Assembly (NCBI GenBank): GCA_003864495.1
Contig: ML133463.1
Location: forward strand, 371,530 to 435,529
DNA length: 64,000 nt
Source of the DNA: Nemopilema nomurai
Lineage: Eukaryota > Cnidaria > Scyphozoa > Rhizostomeae > Rhizostomatidae
Direction of reading: 5' to 3'
The notes under the pieces were generated by a model, which worked only from the letters and a program-made list of their open reading frames with translations, searched no databases and was not told where the DNA came from. Position 1 is the first letter of the stretch. Each line of letters opens with the position of its first letter. Made by a program: the position numbers and the translations under genes. Shown here piece by piece: positions 48,237 through 62,000 of the stretch.

Positions 48237-49618
48237 AGTTACAAATTGTAGTAGATTCTGTTATATTTCGAAGCATTGCACCATCAACTTTATTTCATTA
48301 AGCTGTTTTTAAAAAACAACCAAAGTTGGAGTGAAATGAATATGGGCACTTTGGAAAGACCATTGGTAAGGCGAAATGACAACACAGGGAACTCTCGAAA
48401 GATAACTTTCTTTCGACTTTGAAACACACCTTTTTGCTTGCTGAGCCTTGTGTTGATCTTCAGTATGTCAAGCTCCAATATTTGATTCCTATGATAATAA
48501 TTACCGTGTTTTACACGTTGCTTCTGTTTTCAAACAAAGGCCATTGAACTGTGAGCGAGATTCGGAGTTTTTGTCAGTGTTTAGCATAGGCGTTTAATAA
48601 CCAAATCTGTTTGTTGTTGTCACTAAATATCGGATTCTGCACCTCCTAGGTCTTTTTCTGTTTGTTTGCGTTTCTTCCTTGGCTCTTCCCTAGAAACTCC
48701 CGTCGCTTCTCTCTTTTGCACCCTTTCTTATCCTTACCCTAACCCTATTACCTTACCCTGTTTTCTTACAGTACATTTTTATGCTTGCTCTCATTATTTA
48801 CCCCTCCTCCAAGTCTTATCCTCTTGTTCCTTCTTTCTTTCATTCTCTTTCGACTATGCCCCCTTACTGTTGTGTATTCTGTCTGTTTGAGTTCAAATCC
48901 CTTCGTTCTTTCTGAAGCTCTTTCTAATCCCTTCTGAAACTTCATTTTTAAGTGGCATATAATTCAAAGCATGTTTTAATTATTTTCCGATGTCGTCTCT
49001 TACCTTCTTTCTATGTTTCATCTTTACCCTCTCTTCTCCCCTCTCTGTGTTTCGAGTGGCTTGGTTGCTGCCTCTAACTAGCTAAAAGATTCTACAGGCA
49101 GCCGATAACACTTTTGGAAACGCAGCTTTAGGATAAATAGAACAGTCATGGAACGAGAAATCGGAAAATATTTCATGTTATGCCATAAATCATTTCAATA
49201 TCGGCTAGAAAAGACAGTAAATGAACATCGACATAGTCGATATAAATCTGGTTTTCTATAATTTACGGCAAAACAATGTTTCCAACCTACTTAGGTGGTT
49301 CAGCTCTTGCTAGAGTCATCTTGAGTTGGTGACAAAGTTTTTTGTCTACGACAGTGGTGGCAAATGAGGATCGAAGGACTTGTGATGAAATTTGTTAACA
49401 AAATAATTAATAGACAATGAGGATAAAAAATACATGACAAACAAAGTCTGCGTGTTAAAGCTGGCAGAAAAATTTCGATAAAGATTTATGTTTTCATCTC
49501 AACTAATCCTTAACTCTGGAATGCCTCCTTTCTCTATCGTTATTTCCTGCCTGTTGCCTTTACTTCCCCTAAAAATTTAATAAAGACTCTTAATCGTCAT
49601 TTTTGCCTCCTTATCAGG

Positions 49619-49789
49619 GATGTATTAAAGCTCGGGGGTACACCCATTAGGGCCTTACAGGGGTCCGGTTGGTTTGAGGACTCTGTCCAATGGCCAACAA
49701 AGCACTCCAATTTAGAAAAGAATCACCACTACTTGGGGGTATCTAGAGCTGTTCCATTCTCGTACGGGGTACTTTCAGTTGACAACTAA
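49619..49789 (+). other. Open frame of 56 codons after a possible splice acceptor; unidentified
   Basis: After TTATCAGG a frame reads DVLKLGGTPIRALQGSGW, FEDSVQWPTKHSN and on to TAA at 49787-49789. Its composition is less AT-driven than the surroundings, and it could be a terminal exon or transposon remnant. I do not recognise it and see no companion exon. Confidence 0.2.
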
Positions 49790-50084
49790 CTTGAGATTTT
49801 AACTTATTAGGAAAACCTTTCTCGAATAAATGACAGGCAATACTTAGGAAAAGTTTTTGTCGAAGAAGGCCGTGTATTGGCCCACTACTATCATGTTTTA
49901 GATATAATTTGTATTATTAGATGCTACGAAATTACGCGATTTTGCTTCTTATGCTATCCTGTTAGGGTTGTTCTAAAATATGCAATCATTAAACGGTAAT
50001 TCATAACAATTAAGCCTTAGCCCTCTTCTACTGTCACTGTCAAGCCTTCCTTTGAGTAACCTACTTACTCTCTTCACTCTCTCC

Positions 50085-53000
50085 TTACCAACTCTGTATC
50101 GTCATTCATATTCTTGTTTATCAGCAGTGTCTTCTTCAATTTGTCCCCTTTATTTTTCTAAAAGACTGTCAGAATTTCTTGCTTTCTCGTTTCGTTTTCT
50201 ACCCACTCTTTTTCATCATTCTTTTTCTTGTATATCAGCAATGTCTTCTTCAATTTGTCCCCTTTATTTTTCTAAAAAACTGTTAGCCTTTCCTGCATTC
50301 TCTTTTCGTTGTCTACCCACTCTTTGTCGTCATTCTTTTTCTTGTTTATCAGCAGTGTCTTCTTCAATTTGTCCTCTTAATTTTTCAAAAAGACTGTTAG
50401 AATTTATTGCTTTCTTCTTTTCGTTTCTACCACTCTTTGTCGTCATTCTTTTTTGTTTATCAGCAGTGTCTTCTTCAATTTGTCCTCTTAATTTTTCTAA
50501 AAGACTGTTAGAATTTATTGCTTTCTCCTTTCGTTTTCTACCCACTCTTTGTCGTCATTCTTATTCTTGTTTATCAGCAGTGTCTTCTTCAATTTGTCCC
50601 CTTTAATTTTCTAAAAGACTGTTAGAATTTATTGCTTTCTCCTTTCATTGTCTACCCACTCTTTGTCGTCATTCTTATTTTTGTTTAGCAGCAGTGTCTT
50701 ATTCAATTTATCCGCGTTATTTTTCTAAAAGACTGTTAGAATTTATTGCTTTCTCCTTTCGTTGTCTACCCACTCTTTGTCGTTATTCTTATTTTTGTTT
50801 ATCATCAGTGTCTTCTTCAAATTTTGTCCTATATTTTTCAAAAAGACTGTTAGAATTTATTGCTTTCTCTTTTCGTTTTCTACCCACTCTTTGTCGACAT
50901 TCTTATTCTTGTTTATCAGCAGTGTCTTCTTCAATTTGTCCCCTTTATTTTTCTAAAAGACTGTCAGAATTTCTTGCTTTCTCCTTTCGTTGTCTACCCA
51001 CTCTTTTTCGTCATTCTGTTTCTTGTTTATCAGCAGTGTCTTCTTCAATTTGTCCCCTCTATTTTTCTAAAAGACTGTCAGAATTTATTGCTTTCTCCTT
51101 TCGTTGTCTACCCACTCTTTGTCGTCATTCTTATTCTTGTTTATCAGCAGTGTCTTCTTCAATTTATCCGCGTTATTTTTCTAAAAGACTGTTAGAATTT
51201 ATTGCTTTCTCCTTTCCTTTTCTACCCACTCTTTGTCGTCATTCTTTTTCTTGTTTATCAGCAGTGTCTTCTTCAATTTGTCCCCTTTATTTTTCTAAAA
51301 GACTGTTGGAATTTATTGCTTTCTCCTTTCGTTTTCTACCCACTCCTTTTCGTCATTCTTTTTCTTGTTTATCAGCAGTGTCTTCTTCAATTTGTCCCTT
51401 TATTTTTCTAAAAGACTGTTAGAATTTATTGCTTTCTCCTTTCGTTGTCTACCCACTCTTTGTCGTCATTCTTATTCTTGTTTTTCAGCAGTGTCTTCTT
51501 CAATTTGTCCTCTTTATTTTTCTAAAAGACTGTTAGAATTTATTGCTTTCTCCTTTCGTTTTCTACCCACTCTTTGTCGTCATTCTTATTCTTGTTTAGC
51601 ATCAGTGTCTTCTTCAATTTACCCGCGTTATTTTTCTAAAAGACTGTTAGAATTTATTGCTTTTTCTTTTCGTTTTCTACCCACTCTTTGTCGTCATTCT
51701 TATTTTTGTTTAGCAGCAGTGTCTTCTTCAATTTGTCCCCTCTATTTTTCTAAAAGACTGTCAGAATTTCTTGCTTTCTCCTTTCTATGTCTACCCACTC
51801 TTTGTCGTCATTCTTATTCTTGTTTATCAGCAGTGTCTTCTTCAATTTGTCCGCGTTATTTTTCAAAAAGACTGTTAGAATTTATTGCTTTCTCCTTTCG
51901 TTTTCTACCCACTCTTTGTCGTCATTCTTATTTTTGTTTAGCAGCAGTGTCTTATTCAATTTATCCGCGTTATTTTTCTAAAAGACTGTTAGAATTTATT
52001 GCTTTCTCCTTTCGTTGTCTACCCACTCTTTGTCGTTATTCTTATTTTTGTTTATCATCAGTGTCTTCTTCAAATTTTGTCCTATATTTTTCTAAAAGAC
52101 TGTTAGAATTTATTGCTTTCTCCTTTCGTTTTCTACCCACTCTTTGTCGTCATTCTTATTCTTGTTTATCAGCAGTGTCTTCTTCAATTTGTCCCCTTTA
52201 TTTTTCTAAAAGACTGTCAGAATTTCTTGCTTTCTCCTTTCGTTGTCTACCCACTCTTTTTCGTCATTCTGTTTCTTGTTTATCAGCAGTGTCTTCTTCA
52301 ATTTGTCCCCTCTATTTTTCTAAAAGACTGTTAGAATTTATTGCTTTCTCCTTTCGTTGTCTACCCACTCTTTGTCGTCATTCTTATTCTTGTTTATCAG
52401 CAGTGTCTTCTTCAATTTGTCCCCTTTATTTTTCTAAAAGACTGTTAGAATTTATTTCTTTCTTCTTTCGTATTCTACCCACTCTTTGTCGTCATTCTTT
52501 TTCTTGTTTACCAGCAGTGTCTTCAATTTGTCCCCTTTATTTTTCTAAAAGACTGTTAGAATTTATTGCTTTCTCCTTCTGTTGTCTACCCACTCTTTGT
52601 CGTCATTCTTATTTTTGTTTATCAGCAGTGTCTTCTTCAATTTATCCGCGTTATTTTTCTAAAAGACTGTTAGAATTTATTGCTTTCTCTTTTCGTTTTC
52701 TACCCACTCTTTGTCGTCATTCTTATTTTTGTTTATCAGCAGTGTCTTCTTCAATTTGTCCCCTTTATTTTTCTAAAAGACTGTTAGAATTTATTGCTTT
52801 CTCCTTTCGTTGTCTACCAGCTCTTTGTCGTCATTCTTATTCTTGTTTATCAGCAGTGTCTTCTTCAATTTGTCCCTTTATTTTTCTAAAAGACTGTTAG
52901 AATTTATTGCTTTCTCCTTTCGTTGTCTACCCACTCTTTGTCGTCATTCTTATTCTTGTTTATCAGCAGTGTCTTCTTCAATTTATCCGCGTTATTTTTC

Positions 53001-56000
53001 TAAAAGACTGTTAGAATTTATTGCTTTCTCTTTTCGTTTTCTACCCACTCTTTGTCGTCATTCTTATTTTTGTTTAGCATCAGTGTCTTATTCAATTTGT
53101 CCCGTTTATTTTTCTAAAAGACTGTTAGAATTTATTGCTTTCTCCTTTCGTTTTCTACCCACTCTTTGTCGTCATTCTTATTTTTGTTTAGCAGCAGTGT
53201 CTTATTCAATTTGTCCCCTTTATTTTTCTAAAAGACTGTTAGAATTTATTGCTTTTTCTTTTCGTTTTCTACCCACTCTTTGTCGTCATTCTTATTCTTG
53301 TTTATCAGCAGTGTCTTCTTCAATTTGTCCGCGTTATTTTTCTAAAAGACTGTTAGAATTTATTGCTTTCTCCTTTCGTTTTCTACCCACTCTTTGTCGT
53401 CATTCTTATTCTTGTTTTTCAGCAGTGTCTTCTTCAATTTGTCCCCTTTATTTTTCTAAAAGACTGTTAGAATTTATTGCTTTCTCTTTTCGTTTTCGAC
53501 AAACTTTTTGTCGTCATTCTTATTTTTGTTTATCAGCAGTGTCTTCTTCAATTTGTCCCCTTTATTTTTCTAAAAGACTGTTAGAATTTATTGCTTTCTC
53601 CTTTCCTTTTCTACCCACTCTTTGTCGTCATTCTTTTTCTTGTTTATCAGCAGTGTCTTCTTCAATTTGTCCCCTTTATTTTTCTAAAAGACTGTTAGAA
53701 TTTATTGCTTTCTCCTTTCGTTTTCTACCCACTCCTTTTCGTCATTCTTTTTCTTGTTTATCAGCAGTGTCTTCTTCAATTTGTCCCCTTTATTTTTCTA
53801 AAAGACTGTTAGAATTTATTGCTTTCTCCTTTCGTTTTCTACCCACTCTTTTTCGTCATTCTTTTTCTTGTTTATCAGCAGTGTCTTCTTCAATTTGTCC
53901 CTTTATTTTTCTAAAAGACTGTTAGAATTTATTGCTTTCTCCTTTCGTTGTCTACCCACTCTTTGTCGTCATTCTTATTCTTGTTTTTCAGCAGTGTCTT
54001 CTTCAATTTGTCCTCTTTATTTTTCTAAAAGACTGTTAGAATTTATTGCTTTCTCCTTTCGTTTTCTACCCACTCTTTGTCGTCATTCTTATTCTTGTTT
54101 AGCATCAGTGTCTTCTTCAATTTATCCGCGTTATTTTTCTAAAAGACTGTTAGAATTTATTGCTTTTCTTTCGTTTTCTACCCACTCTTTGTCGTCATTC
54201 TTATTTTTGTTTAGCAGCAGTGTCTTCTTCAATTTGTCCCCTTATTTTTCTAAAAGACTGTTAGAATTTTTGCTTTCTCCTTTCTTGTCTACCCACTCTT
54301 TGTCGTCATTATTCTTGTTTATCAGCAGTGTCTTCTTCAATTTGTCCCCTTTATTTTTCTAAAAGACTGTTAGAATTTATTGCTTTCTCATTTCATTTTC
54401 TACCCACTCTTTGTCATCATTCTCATTTTTGTTTATCAGCAGTGTCTTCTTCAAATTGTCCCCTATATTTTTCTAAAAGACTGTTAGAATTTATTTCTTT
54501 CTTCTTTCGTATTCTACCCACTCTTTGTCGTCATTCTTATTCTTGTTTATCAGCAGTGTCTTCTTCAATTTGTCCCCTTTATTTTTCTAAAAGACTGTTA
54601 GAATTTATTGCTTTATCCTTTCCTTTTCTACCCACTCCTTTTCGTCATTCTTTTTCTTGTTTATCAGCAGTGTCTTCTTCAATTTGTCCCTTTATTTTTC
54701 TAAAAGACTGTTAGAATTTATTGCTTTCTCCTTTCGTTGTCTACCCACTCTTTGTCGTCATTCTTATTCTTGTTTTTCAGCAGTGTCTTCTTCAATTTGT
54801 CCTTTATTTTTCTAAAAGACTGTTAGAATTTATTGCTTTCTCCTTTCGTTTTCTACCCACTCTTTGTCGTCATTCTTATTCTTGTTTAGCATCAGTGTCT
54901 TCTTCAATTTGTCCCCTTTATTTTTCTAAAAGACTGTTAGAATTTATTGCTTTCTCCTTTCGTTTTCTACCCACTCTTTGTCGTCATTCTTATTTTGTTT
55001 AGCAGCAGTGTCTTCTTCAATTTGTCCCTTTATTTTTCTAAAAGACTGTTAGAATTTATTGCTTTCTCCTTTCGTTTTCTACCCACTCTTTGTCGTCATT
55101 CTTATTTTTGTTTAGCAGCAGTGTCTTATTCAATTTGTCCCCTTTATTTTTCTAAAAGACTGTTAGAATTTATTGCTTTTTCTTTTCGTTTTCTACCCAC
55201 TCTTTGTCGTCATTCTTATTCTTGTTTATCAGCAGTGTCTTCTTCAATTTATCCGCGTTATTTTTCTAGAAGACTGTTAGAATTTATTGCTTTCTCCTTC
55301 TGTTGTCTACCCACTCTTTGTCGTCATTCTTATTTTTGTTTATCAGCAGTGTCTTCTTCAATTTATCCGCGTTATTTTTCTGAAAGACTGTTAGAATTTA
55401 TTGCTTTCTCTTTTCGTTTTCTACCCACTCTTTGTCGTCATTCTTATTTTTGTTTATCAGCAGTGTCTTCTTTAATTTGTCCCCTTTATTTTTCTAAAAG
55501 ACTGTTAGAATTTATTGCTTTCTTTCCTTCGTTTCTACCCACTCTTTGTCGTCATTCTTATTTTTGTTTATCAGCAGTGTCTTCTTCAATTTGTCCCTTT
55601 ATTTTTCTAAAAGACTGTTAGAATTTATTGCTTTCTCCTTTTCGTTTTCTACCCACTCTTTGTCGTCATTCTTATTCTTGTTTATCAGCAGTGTCTTCTT
55701 CAATTTGTCCCCTTTATTTTTCTAAAAGACTGTTAGAATTTATTGCTTTCTCCTTTCATTGTCTACCCACTCTTTGTCGTCATTCTTATTTTTGTTTAGC
55801 AGCAGTGTCTTCTTCAATTTATCCGCGTTATTTTTCTAAAAGACTGTTAGAATTTATTGCTTTCTCCTTTCCTTTTCTACCCACTCTTTGTCGTCATTCT
55901 TATTCTTGTTTAGCAGCAGTGTCTTATTCAATTTGTCCCCTTTATTTTTCTAAAAGACTGTTAGAATTTATTGCTTTCTTCTTCTGTTGTCTACCCACTC

Positions 56001-59000
56001 TTTGTCGTCATTCTTATTTTTGTTTATCAGCAGTGTCTTCTTCAATTTATCCCGTTATTTTTCTAAAGACTGTTAGAATTTATTGCTTTCTCTTCGTTTT
56101 CTACCCACTCTTTGTCGTCATTCTTATTTTTGTTTATCAGCAGTGTCTTCTTTAATTTGTCCCCTTTATTTTTCTAAAAGACTGTTAGAATTTATTGCTT
56201 TCTCCTTTCGTTTTCTACCCACTCTTTGTCGTCATTCTTATTTTTGTTTATCAGCAGTGTCTTCTTCAATTTGTCCCCTTTATTTTTCTAAAAGACTGTT
56301 AGAATTTATTGCTTTCTCCTTTCGTTTTCTACCCACTCTTTGTCGTCATTCTTATTCTTGTTTATCAGCAGTGTCTTCTTCAATTTGTCCCCTTTATTTT
56401 TCTAAAAGACTGTTAGAATTATTGCTTTCTCCTTTCATTGTCTACCCACTCTTTGTCGACATTCTTATTTTTGTTTAGCAGCAGTGTCTTTCAATTTATC
56501 CGCGTTATTTTTCTAAAAGACTGTTAGAATTTATTGCTTTCTCCTTTCCTTTTCTACCCACTCTTTGTCGTCATTCTTATTCTTGTTTAGCAGCAGTGTC
56601 TTATTCAATTTGTCCCCTTTATTTTTCTAAAAGACTGTTAGAATTTATTGCTTTCTTCTTCTGTTGTCTACCCACTCTTTGTCGTCATTCTTATTTTGTT
56701 TAAGCATGTCTTCTTCATTTGTCCCCTTTATTTTTCTAAAAGACTGTTAGAATTTATTGCTTTTCCTTTCCTTTTCTACCCACTCTTTGTCGTTATTCTT
56801 ATTCTTGTTTAGCAGCAGTGTCTTATTCAATTTATCCGCGTTATTTTTCTAAAAGACTGTTAGAATTTATTGCTTTCTCCTTTCGTTTTCTACCCACTCT
56901 TTGTCGTCATTCTTATTCTTGTTTAGCATCAGTGTCTTCTTCAATTTATCCGCGTTATTTTTCTAAAAGACTGTTAGAATTTATTGCTTTTCTTTCTCGT
57001 TTCTACCCACTCTTTGTCGTCATTCTTATTTTTGTTTAGCAGCAGTGTCTTCTTCAATTTGTCCCCTCTATTTTTCTAAAAGACTGTCAGAATTTTGCTT
57101 TCTCCTTTCTTGTCTACCCACTCTTTGTCGTCATTCTTATTCTTGTTTATCAGCAGTGTCTTCTTCAATTTGTCCCCTTTATTTTTCTAAAAGACTGTTA
57201 GAATTTATTGCTTTCTCCTTTCCTTTTCTACCCACTCTTTGTCGTCATTCTTATTCTTGTTTATCAGCAGTGTCTTCTTCAATTTATCCGCGTTATTTTT
57301 CTAAAAGACTGTTAGAATTTATTGCTTTCTCCTTTCCTTTTCTACCCACTCTTTGTCGTCATTCTTTTTCTTGTTTATCAGCAGTGTCTTCTTCAATTTG
57401 TCCCCTTTATTTTTCTAAAAGACTGTTAGAATTTATTGCTTTCTCCTTTCCTTTTCTACCCACTCTTTTCGTCATTCTTTTCTTGTTTATCAGCAGTGTC
57501 TTCTTCAATTTGTCCCTTTATTTTCTAAAAGACTGTTAGAATTTATTGCTTTCTCCTTTCGTTGTCTACCCACTCTTTGTCGTCATTCTTATTCTTGTTT
57601 TTCAGCAGTGTCTTCTTCAATTTATCCGCGTTATTTTTCTAGAAGACTGTTAGAATTTATTGCTTTCTCCTTCTGTTGTCTACCCACTCTTTGTCGTCAT
57701 TCTTATTTTTGTTTATCAGCAGTGTCTTCTTCAATTTATCCGCGTTATTTTCTAAAGACTGTTAGAATTTATTGCTTTCTCTTTTCGTTTTCTACCCACT
57801 CTTTGTCGTCATTCTTATTTTTGTTTATCAGCAGTGTCTTCTTTAATTTGTCCCCTTTATTTTTCTAAAAGACTGTTAGAATTTATTGCTTTCTCCTTTC
57901 GTTTTCTACCCACTCTTTGTCGTCATTCTTATTTTTGTTTCAGCAGTGTCTTCTTCAATTTGTCCCTTTATTTTCTAAAAGACTGTTAGAATTTATTGCT
58001 TTCTCCTTTCGTTTTCTACCCACTCTTTGTCGTCATTCTTATTCTTGTTTATCAGCAGTGTCTTCTTCAATTTGTCCCCTTTATTTTTCTAAAAGACTGT
58101 TAGAATTTATTGCTTTATCCTTTCCTTTTCTACCCACTCCTTTTCGTCATTCTTTTTTGTTTATCAGCAGTGTCTTCTTCAATTTGTCCCTTTATTTTTC
58201 TAAAAGACTGTTAGAATTTATTGCTTTCTCCTTTCGTTGTCTACCCACTCTTTGTCGTCATTCTTATTCTTGTTTTTCAGCAGTGTCTTCTTCAATTTGT
58301 CCTCTTTATTTTTCTAAAAGACTGTTAGAATTTATTGCTTTCTCCTTTCGTTTTCTACCCACTCTTTGTCGTCATTCTTATTCTTGTTTAGCATCAGTGT
58401 CTTCTTCAATTTATCCGCGTTATTTTTCTAAAAGACTGTTAGAATTTATTGCTTTTTCTTTTCGTTTTCTACCCACTCTTTGTCGTCATTCTTATTTTTG
58501 TTTAGCAGCAGTGTCTTCTTCAATTTGTCCCCTTTATTTTTCTAAAAGACTGTTAGAATTTATTGCTTTCTCCTTTCGTTTTCTACCCACTCTTTGTCGT
58601 CATTCTTATTTTTGTTTAGCAGCAGTGTCTTATTCAATTTGTCCCCTTTATTTTTCTAAAAGACTGTTAGAATTTATTGCTTTTTCTTTTCGTTTTCTAC
58701 CCACTCTTTGTCGTCATTCTTATTCTTGTTTATCAGCAGTGTCTTCTTCAATTTATCCGCGTTATTTTTCTAGAAGACTGTTAGAATTTATTGCTTTCTC
58801 CTTCTGTTGTCTACCCACTCTTTGTCGTCATTCTTATTTTTGTTTATCAGCAGTGTCTTCTTCAATTTATCCGCGTTATTTTTCTGAAAGACTGTTAGAA
58901 TTTATTGCTTTCTCTTTCCGTTTTCTACCCACTCTTTGTCGTCATTCTTATTTTTGTTTATCAGCAGTGTCTTCTTTAATTTGTCCCCTTTATTTTTCTA

Positions 59001-62000
59001 AAAGACTGTTAGAATTTATTGCTTTCTCCCTTCGTTTTCTACCCACTCTTTGTCGTCATTCTTATTTTTGTTTATCAGCAGTGTCTTCTTCAATTTGTCC
59101 CCTTTATTTTTCTAAAAGACTGTTAGAATTTATTGCTTTCTCCTTTCGTTTTCTACCCACTCTTTGTCGTCATTCTTATTCTTGTTTAGCAGCAGTGTCT
59201 TCTTCAATTTGTCCCCTTTATTTTTCTAAAAGACTGTTAGAATTTATTGCTTTCTCCTTTCGTTTCTACCCACTCTTTGTCGTCATTCTTATTTTTGTTT
59301 AGCAGCAGTGTCTTATTCAATTTGTCCCGTTATTTTTCTAAAAGACTGTTAGAATTTATTGCTTTCTCCTTTCTTTTCTACCCACTCTTTGTCGTCATTC
59401 TTATTCTTGTTTAGCAGCAGTGTCTTCTTCAATTTGTCCCCTTTTTTTTTAAAAGACTGTTAGAATTTATTGCTTTCTCTTTCTGTTTCTACCCACTCTT
59501 TGTCGTCATTCTTATTTTGTTTATCAGCAGTGTCTTCTTCAATTTATCCGCGTTATTTTTCTAAAGACTGTTAGAATTTATTGCTTTCTCCTTTCGTTTT
59601 CTACCCACTCTTTGTCGTCATTCTTATTTTTGTTTATCAGCAGTGTCTTCTTCAATTTGTCCCTTTATTTTTCTAAAAGACTGTTAGAATTTATTGCTTT
59701 CTCCTTTCGTTTTCTACCCACTCTTTGTCGTCATTCTTATTTTTGTTTATCAGCAGTGTCTTCTTCAATTTGTCCCCTTTATTTTTCTAAAAGACTGTTA
59801 GAATTTATTGCTTTCTCCTTTCGTTTTCTACCCACTCTTTGTCGTCATTCTTCTTGTTTATCAGCAGTGTCTTCTTCAATTTGTCCCTTTATTTTTCTAA
59901 AAGACTGTTAGAATTTATTGCTTTCTCCTTTCATTCTACCCACTCTTTGTCGTCATTCTTATTTTTGTTTAGCAGCAGTGTCTTTTCAATTTATCCCGTT
60001 TATTTTTCTAAAAGACTGTTAGAATTTATTGCTTTCTCCTTTCCTTTTCTACCCACTCTTTGTCGTCATTCTTTTCTTGTTTAGCAGCAGTGTCTTCTTA
60101 AATTTGTCCCCTTTATTTTTCTAAAAGACTGTTAGAATTTATTGCTTTCTCCTTTCTGTTTTCTACCCACTCTTTGTCGTCATTCTTATTTTGTTTAGCA
60201 GTGTCTTCTTCAATTTGTCCCTTTATTTTTCTAAAAGACTGTTAGAATTTATTGCTTTTCCTTTCCTTTTCTACCCACTCTTTGTCGTTATTCTTATTCT
60301 TGTTTAGCAGCAGTGTCTTCTTCAATTTATCCGCGTTATTTTTCTAAAAGACTGTTAGAATTTATTGCTTTCTCCTTTCGTTTTCTACCCACTCTTTGTC
60401 GTCATTCTTATTTTGTTTAGCATCAGTGTCTTCTTCAATTTGTCCGCGTTATTTTTCTAAAAGACTGTTAGAATTTATTGCTTTTTCTTTCGTTTTCTAC
60501 CCACTCTTTGTCGTCATTCTTATTTTGTTTTTAGCAGCAGTGTCTTCTTCAATTTGTCCCTCTATTTTTCTAAAAGACTGTTAGAATTTATTGCTTTCTC
60601 CTTTCTTTCTACCCACTCTTTGTCGTCATTCTTATTCTTGTTATCAGCAGTGTCTTCTTCAATTTGTCCCCTTTATTTTTCTAAAAGACTGTTAGAATTT
60701 ATTGCTTTCTCCTTTCTTTGTCTACCCACTCTTTGTCGTCATTCTTATTCTTGTTTATCAGCAGTGTCTTCTTCAATTTGTCCCTTATTTTTCTAAAAGA
60801 CTGTTAGAATTTATTGCTTTCTCCTTTCGTTTCTACCCACTCTTTGTCGTCATTCTTATTCTTTGTTTATCAGCAGTGTCTTCTTCAATTTATCCGCGTT
60901 ATTTTTCTAAAAGACTGTTAGAATTTATTGCTTTCCTTTCCTTTTCTACCACTCTTTTCGTCATTCTTATTTCTTGTTTATCAGCAGTGTCTTCTTCAAT
61001 TTGTCCCTTTATTTTTCTAAAAGACTGTTAGAATTTATTGCTTTCTCCTTTCCTTTTCTACCCACTCTTTGTTGTCATTCTTATTTTTGTTTTTCAGCAG
61101 TGTCTTCTTCATTTTGTCCCCTTTATTTTTCTAAAAGACTGTTAGAATTTATTGCTTTCTCCTTTCGTTGTCTACCCACTCTTTGTCGTCATTCTTATTT
61201 TTGTTTATCAGCAGTGTCTTCTTCAATTTCCCGTTATTTATTCTAAAGACTGTTAGAATTTATTGCTTTCTCTTTTCGTTTTCTACCCACTCTTTGTCGT
61301 CATTCTTATTTTTGTTTATCAGCAGTGTCTTCTTTAATTTGTCCCCTTTATTTTTCTAAAAGACTGTTAGAATTTATTGCTTTCTCCTTTCGTTTCTACC
61401 CACTCTTTGTCGTCATTCTTATTTTTGTTTATCAGCAGTGTCTTCTTCAATTTGTCCCTTTATTTTTCTAAAGACTGTTAGAATTTATTGCTTTCTCCTT
61501 TCGTTTTCTACCCACTCTTTGTCGTCATTCTTATTCTTGTTTATCAGCAGTGTCTTCTTCAATTTGTCCCCTTTATTTTTCTAAAAGACTGTTAGAATTT
61601 ATTGCTTTCTCCTTTCATTGTCTACCCACTCTTTGTCGTCATTCTTATTTTTGTTTAGCAGCAGTGTCTTATTCAATTTATCCGCGTTATTTTTCTAAAA
61701 GACTGTTAGAATTTATTGCTTTCTCCTTTCCTTTTCTACCCACTCTTTGTCGTCATTCTTATTTTGTTTAGCAGCAGTGTCTTATTCAATTTGTCCCCTT
61801 TATTTTTCTAAAAGACTGTTAGAATTTATTGCTTTCTTCTTCTGTTGTCTACCCACTCTTTGTCGTCATTCTTATTTTTGTTTATCAGCAGTGTCTTCTT
61901 CAATTTATCCGCGTTATTTTTCTAAAAGACTGTTAGAATTTATTGCTTTCTCTTTTGTTTTCTACCCACTCTTTGTCGTCATTCTTATTTTTGTTTATCA

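Larger units (their letters stand above)
45425..50084. other. Gene-poor stretch between the ORP gene and the satellite array
   Basis: It starts with the probable ORP 3' UTR. A 163-codon frame at 45772-46263 has AT-driven composition and no recognisable domain, and a frame on the opposite strand overlaps it, so I do not call it a gene. The block 46800-46930 is locally GC-rich with CAAAATGGTGGACGG, which resembles a YY1-type initiator and could mark an unrecognised promoter or first exon. From 47053 to 48236 lies a duplicated segment with inserted elements. From 48660 to 48900 the + strand is pyrimidine-rich. Confidence 0.5.

Noticed and set aside
51365..52900. 511-codon open frame (and about 30 similar long frames up to the window end) as a repetitive protein gene
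   Set aside because: The frame is open only because the 114-bp unit is 38 codons without a stop. Variants change amino acids freely, there is no signal peptide, domain or splice structure, and single-base losses break the frame without consequence.
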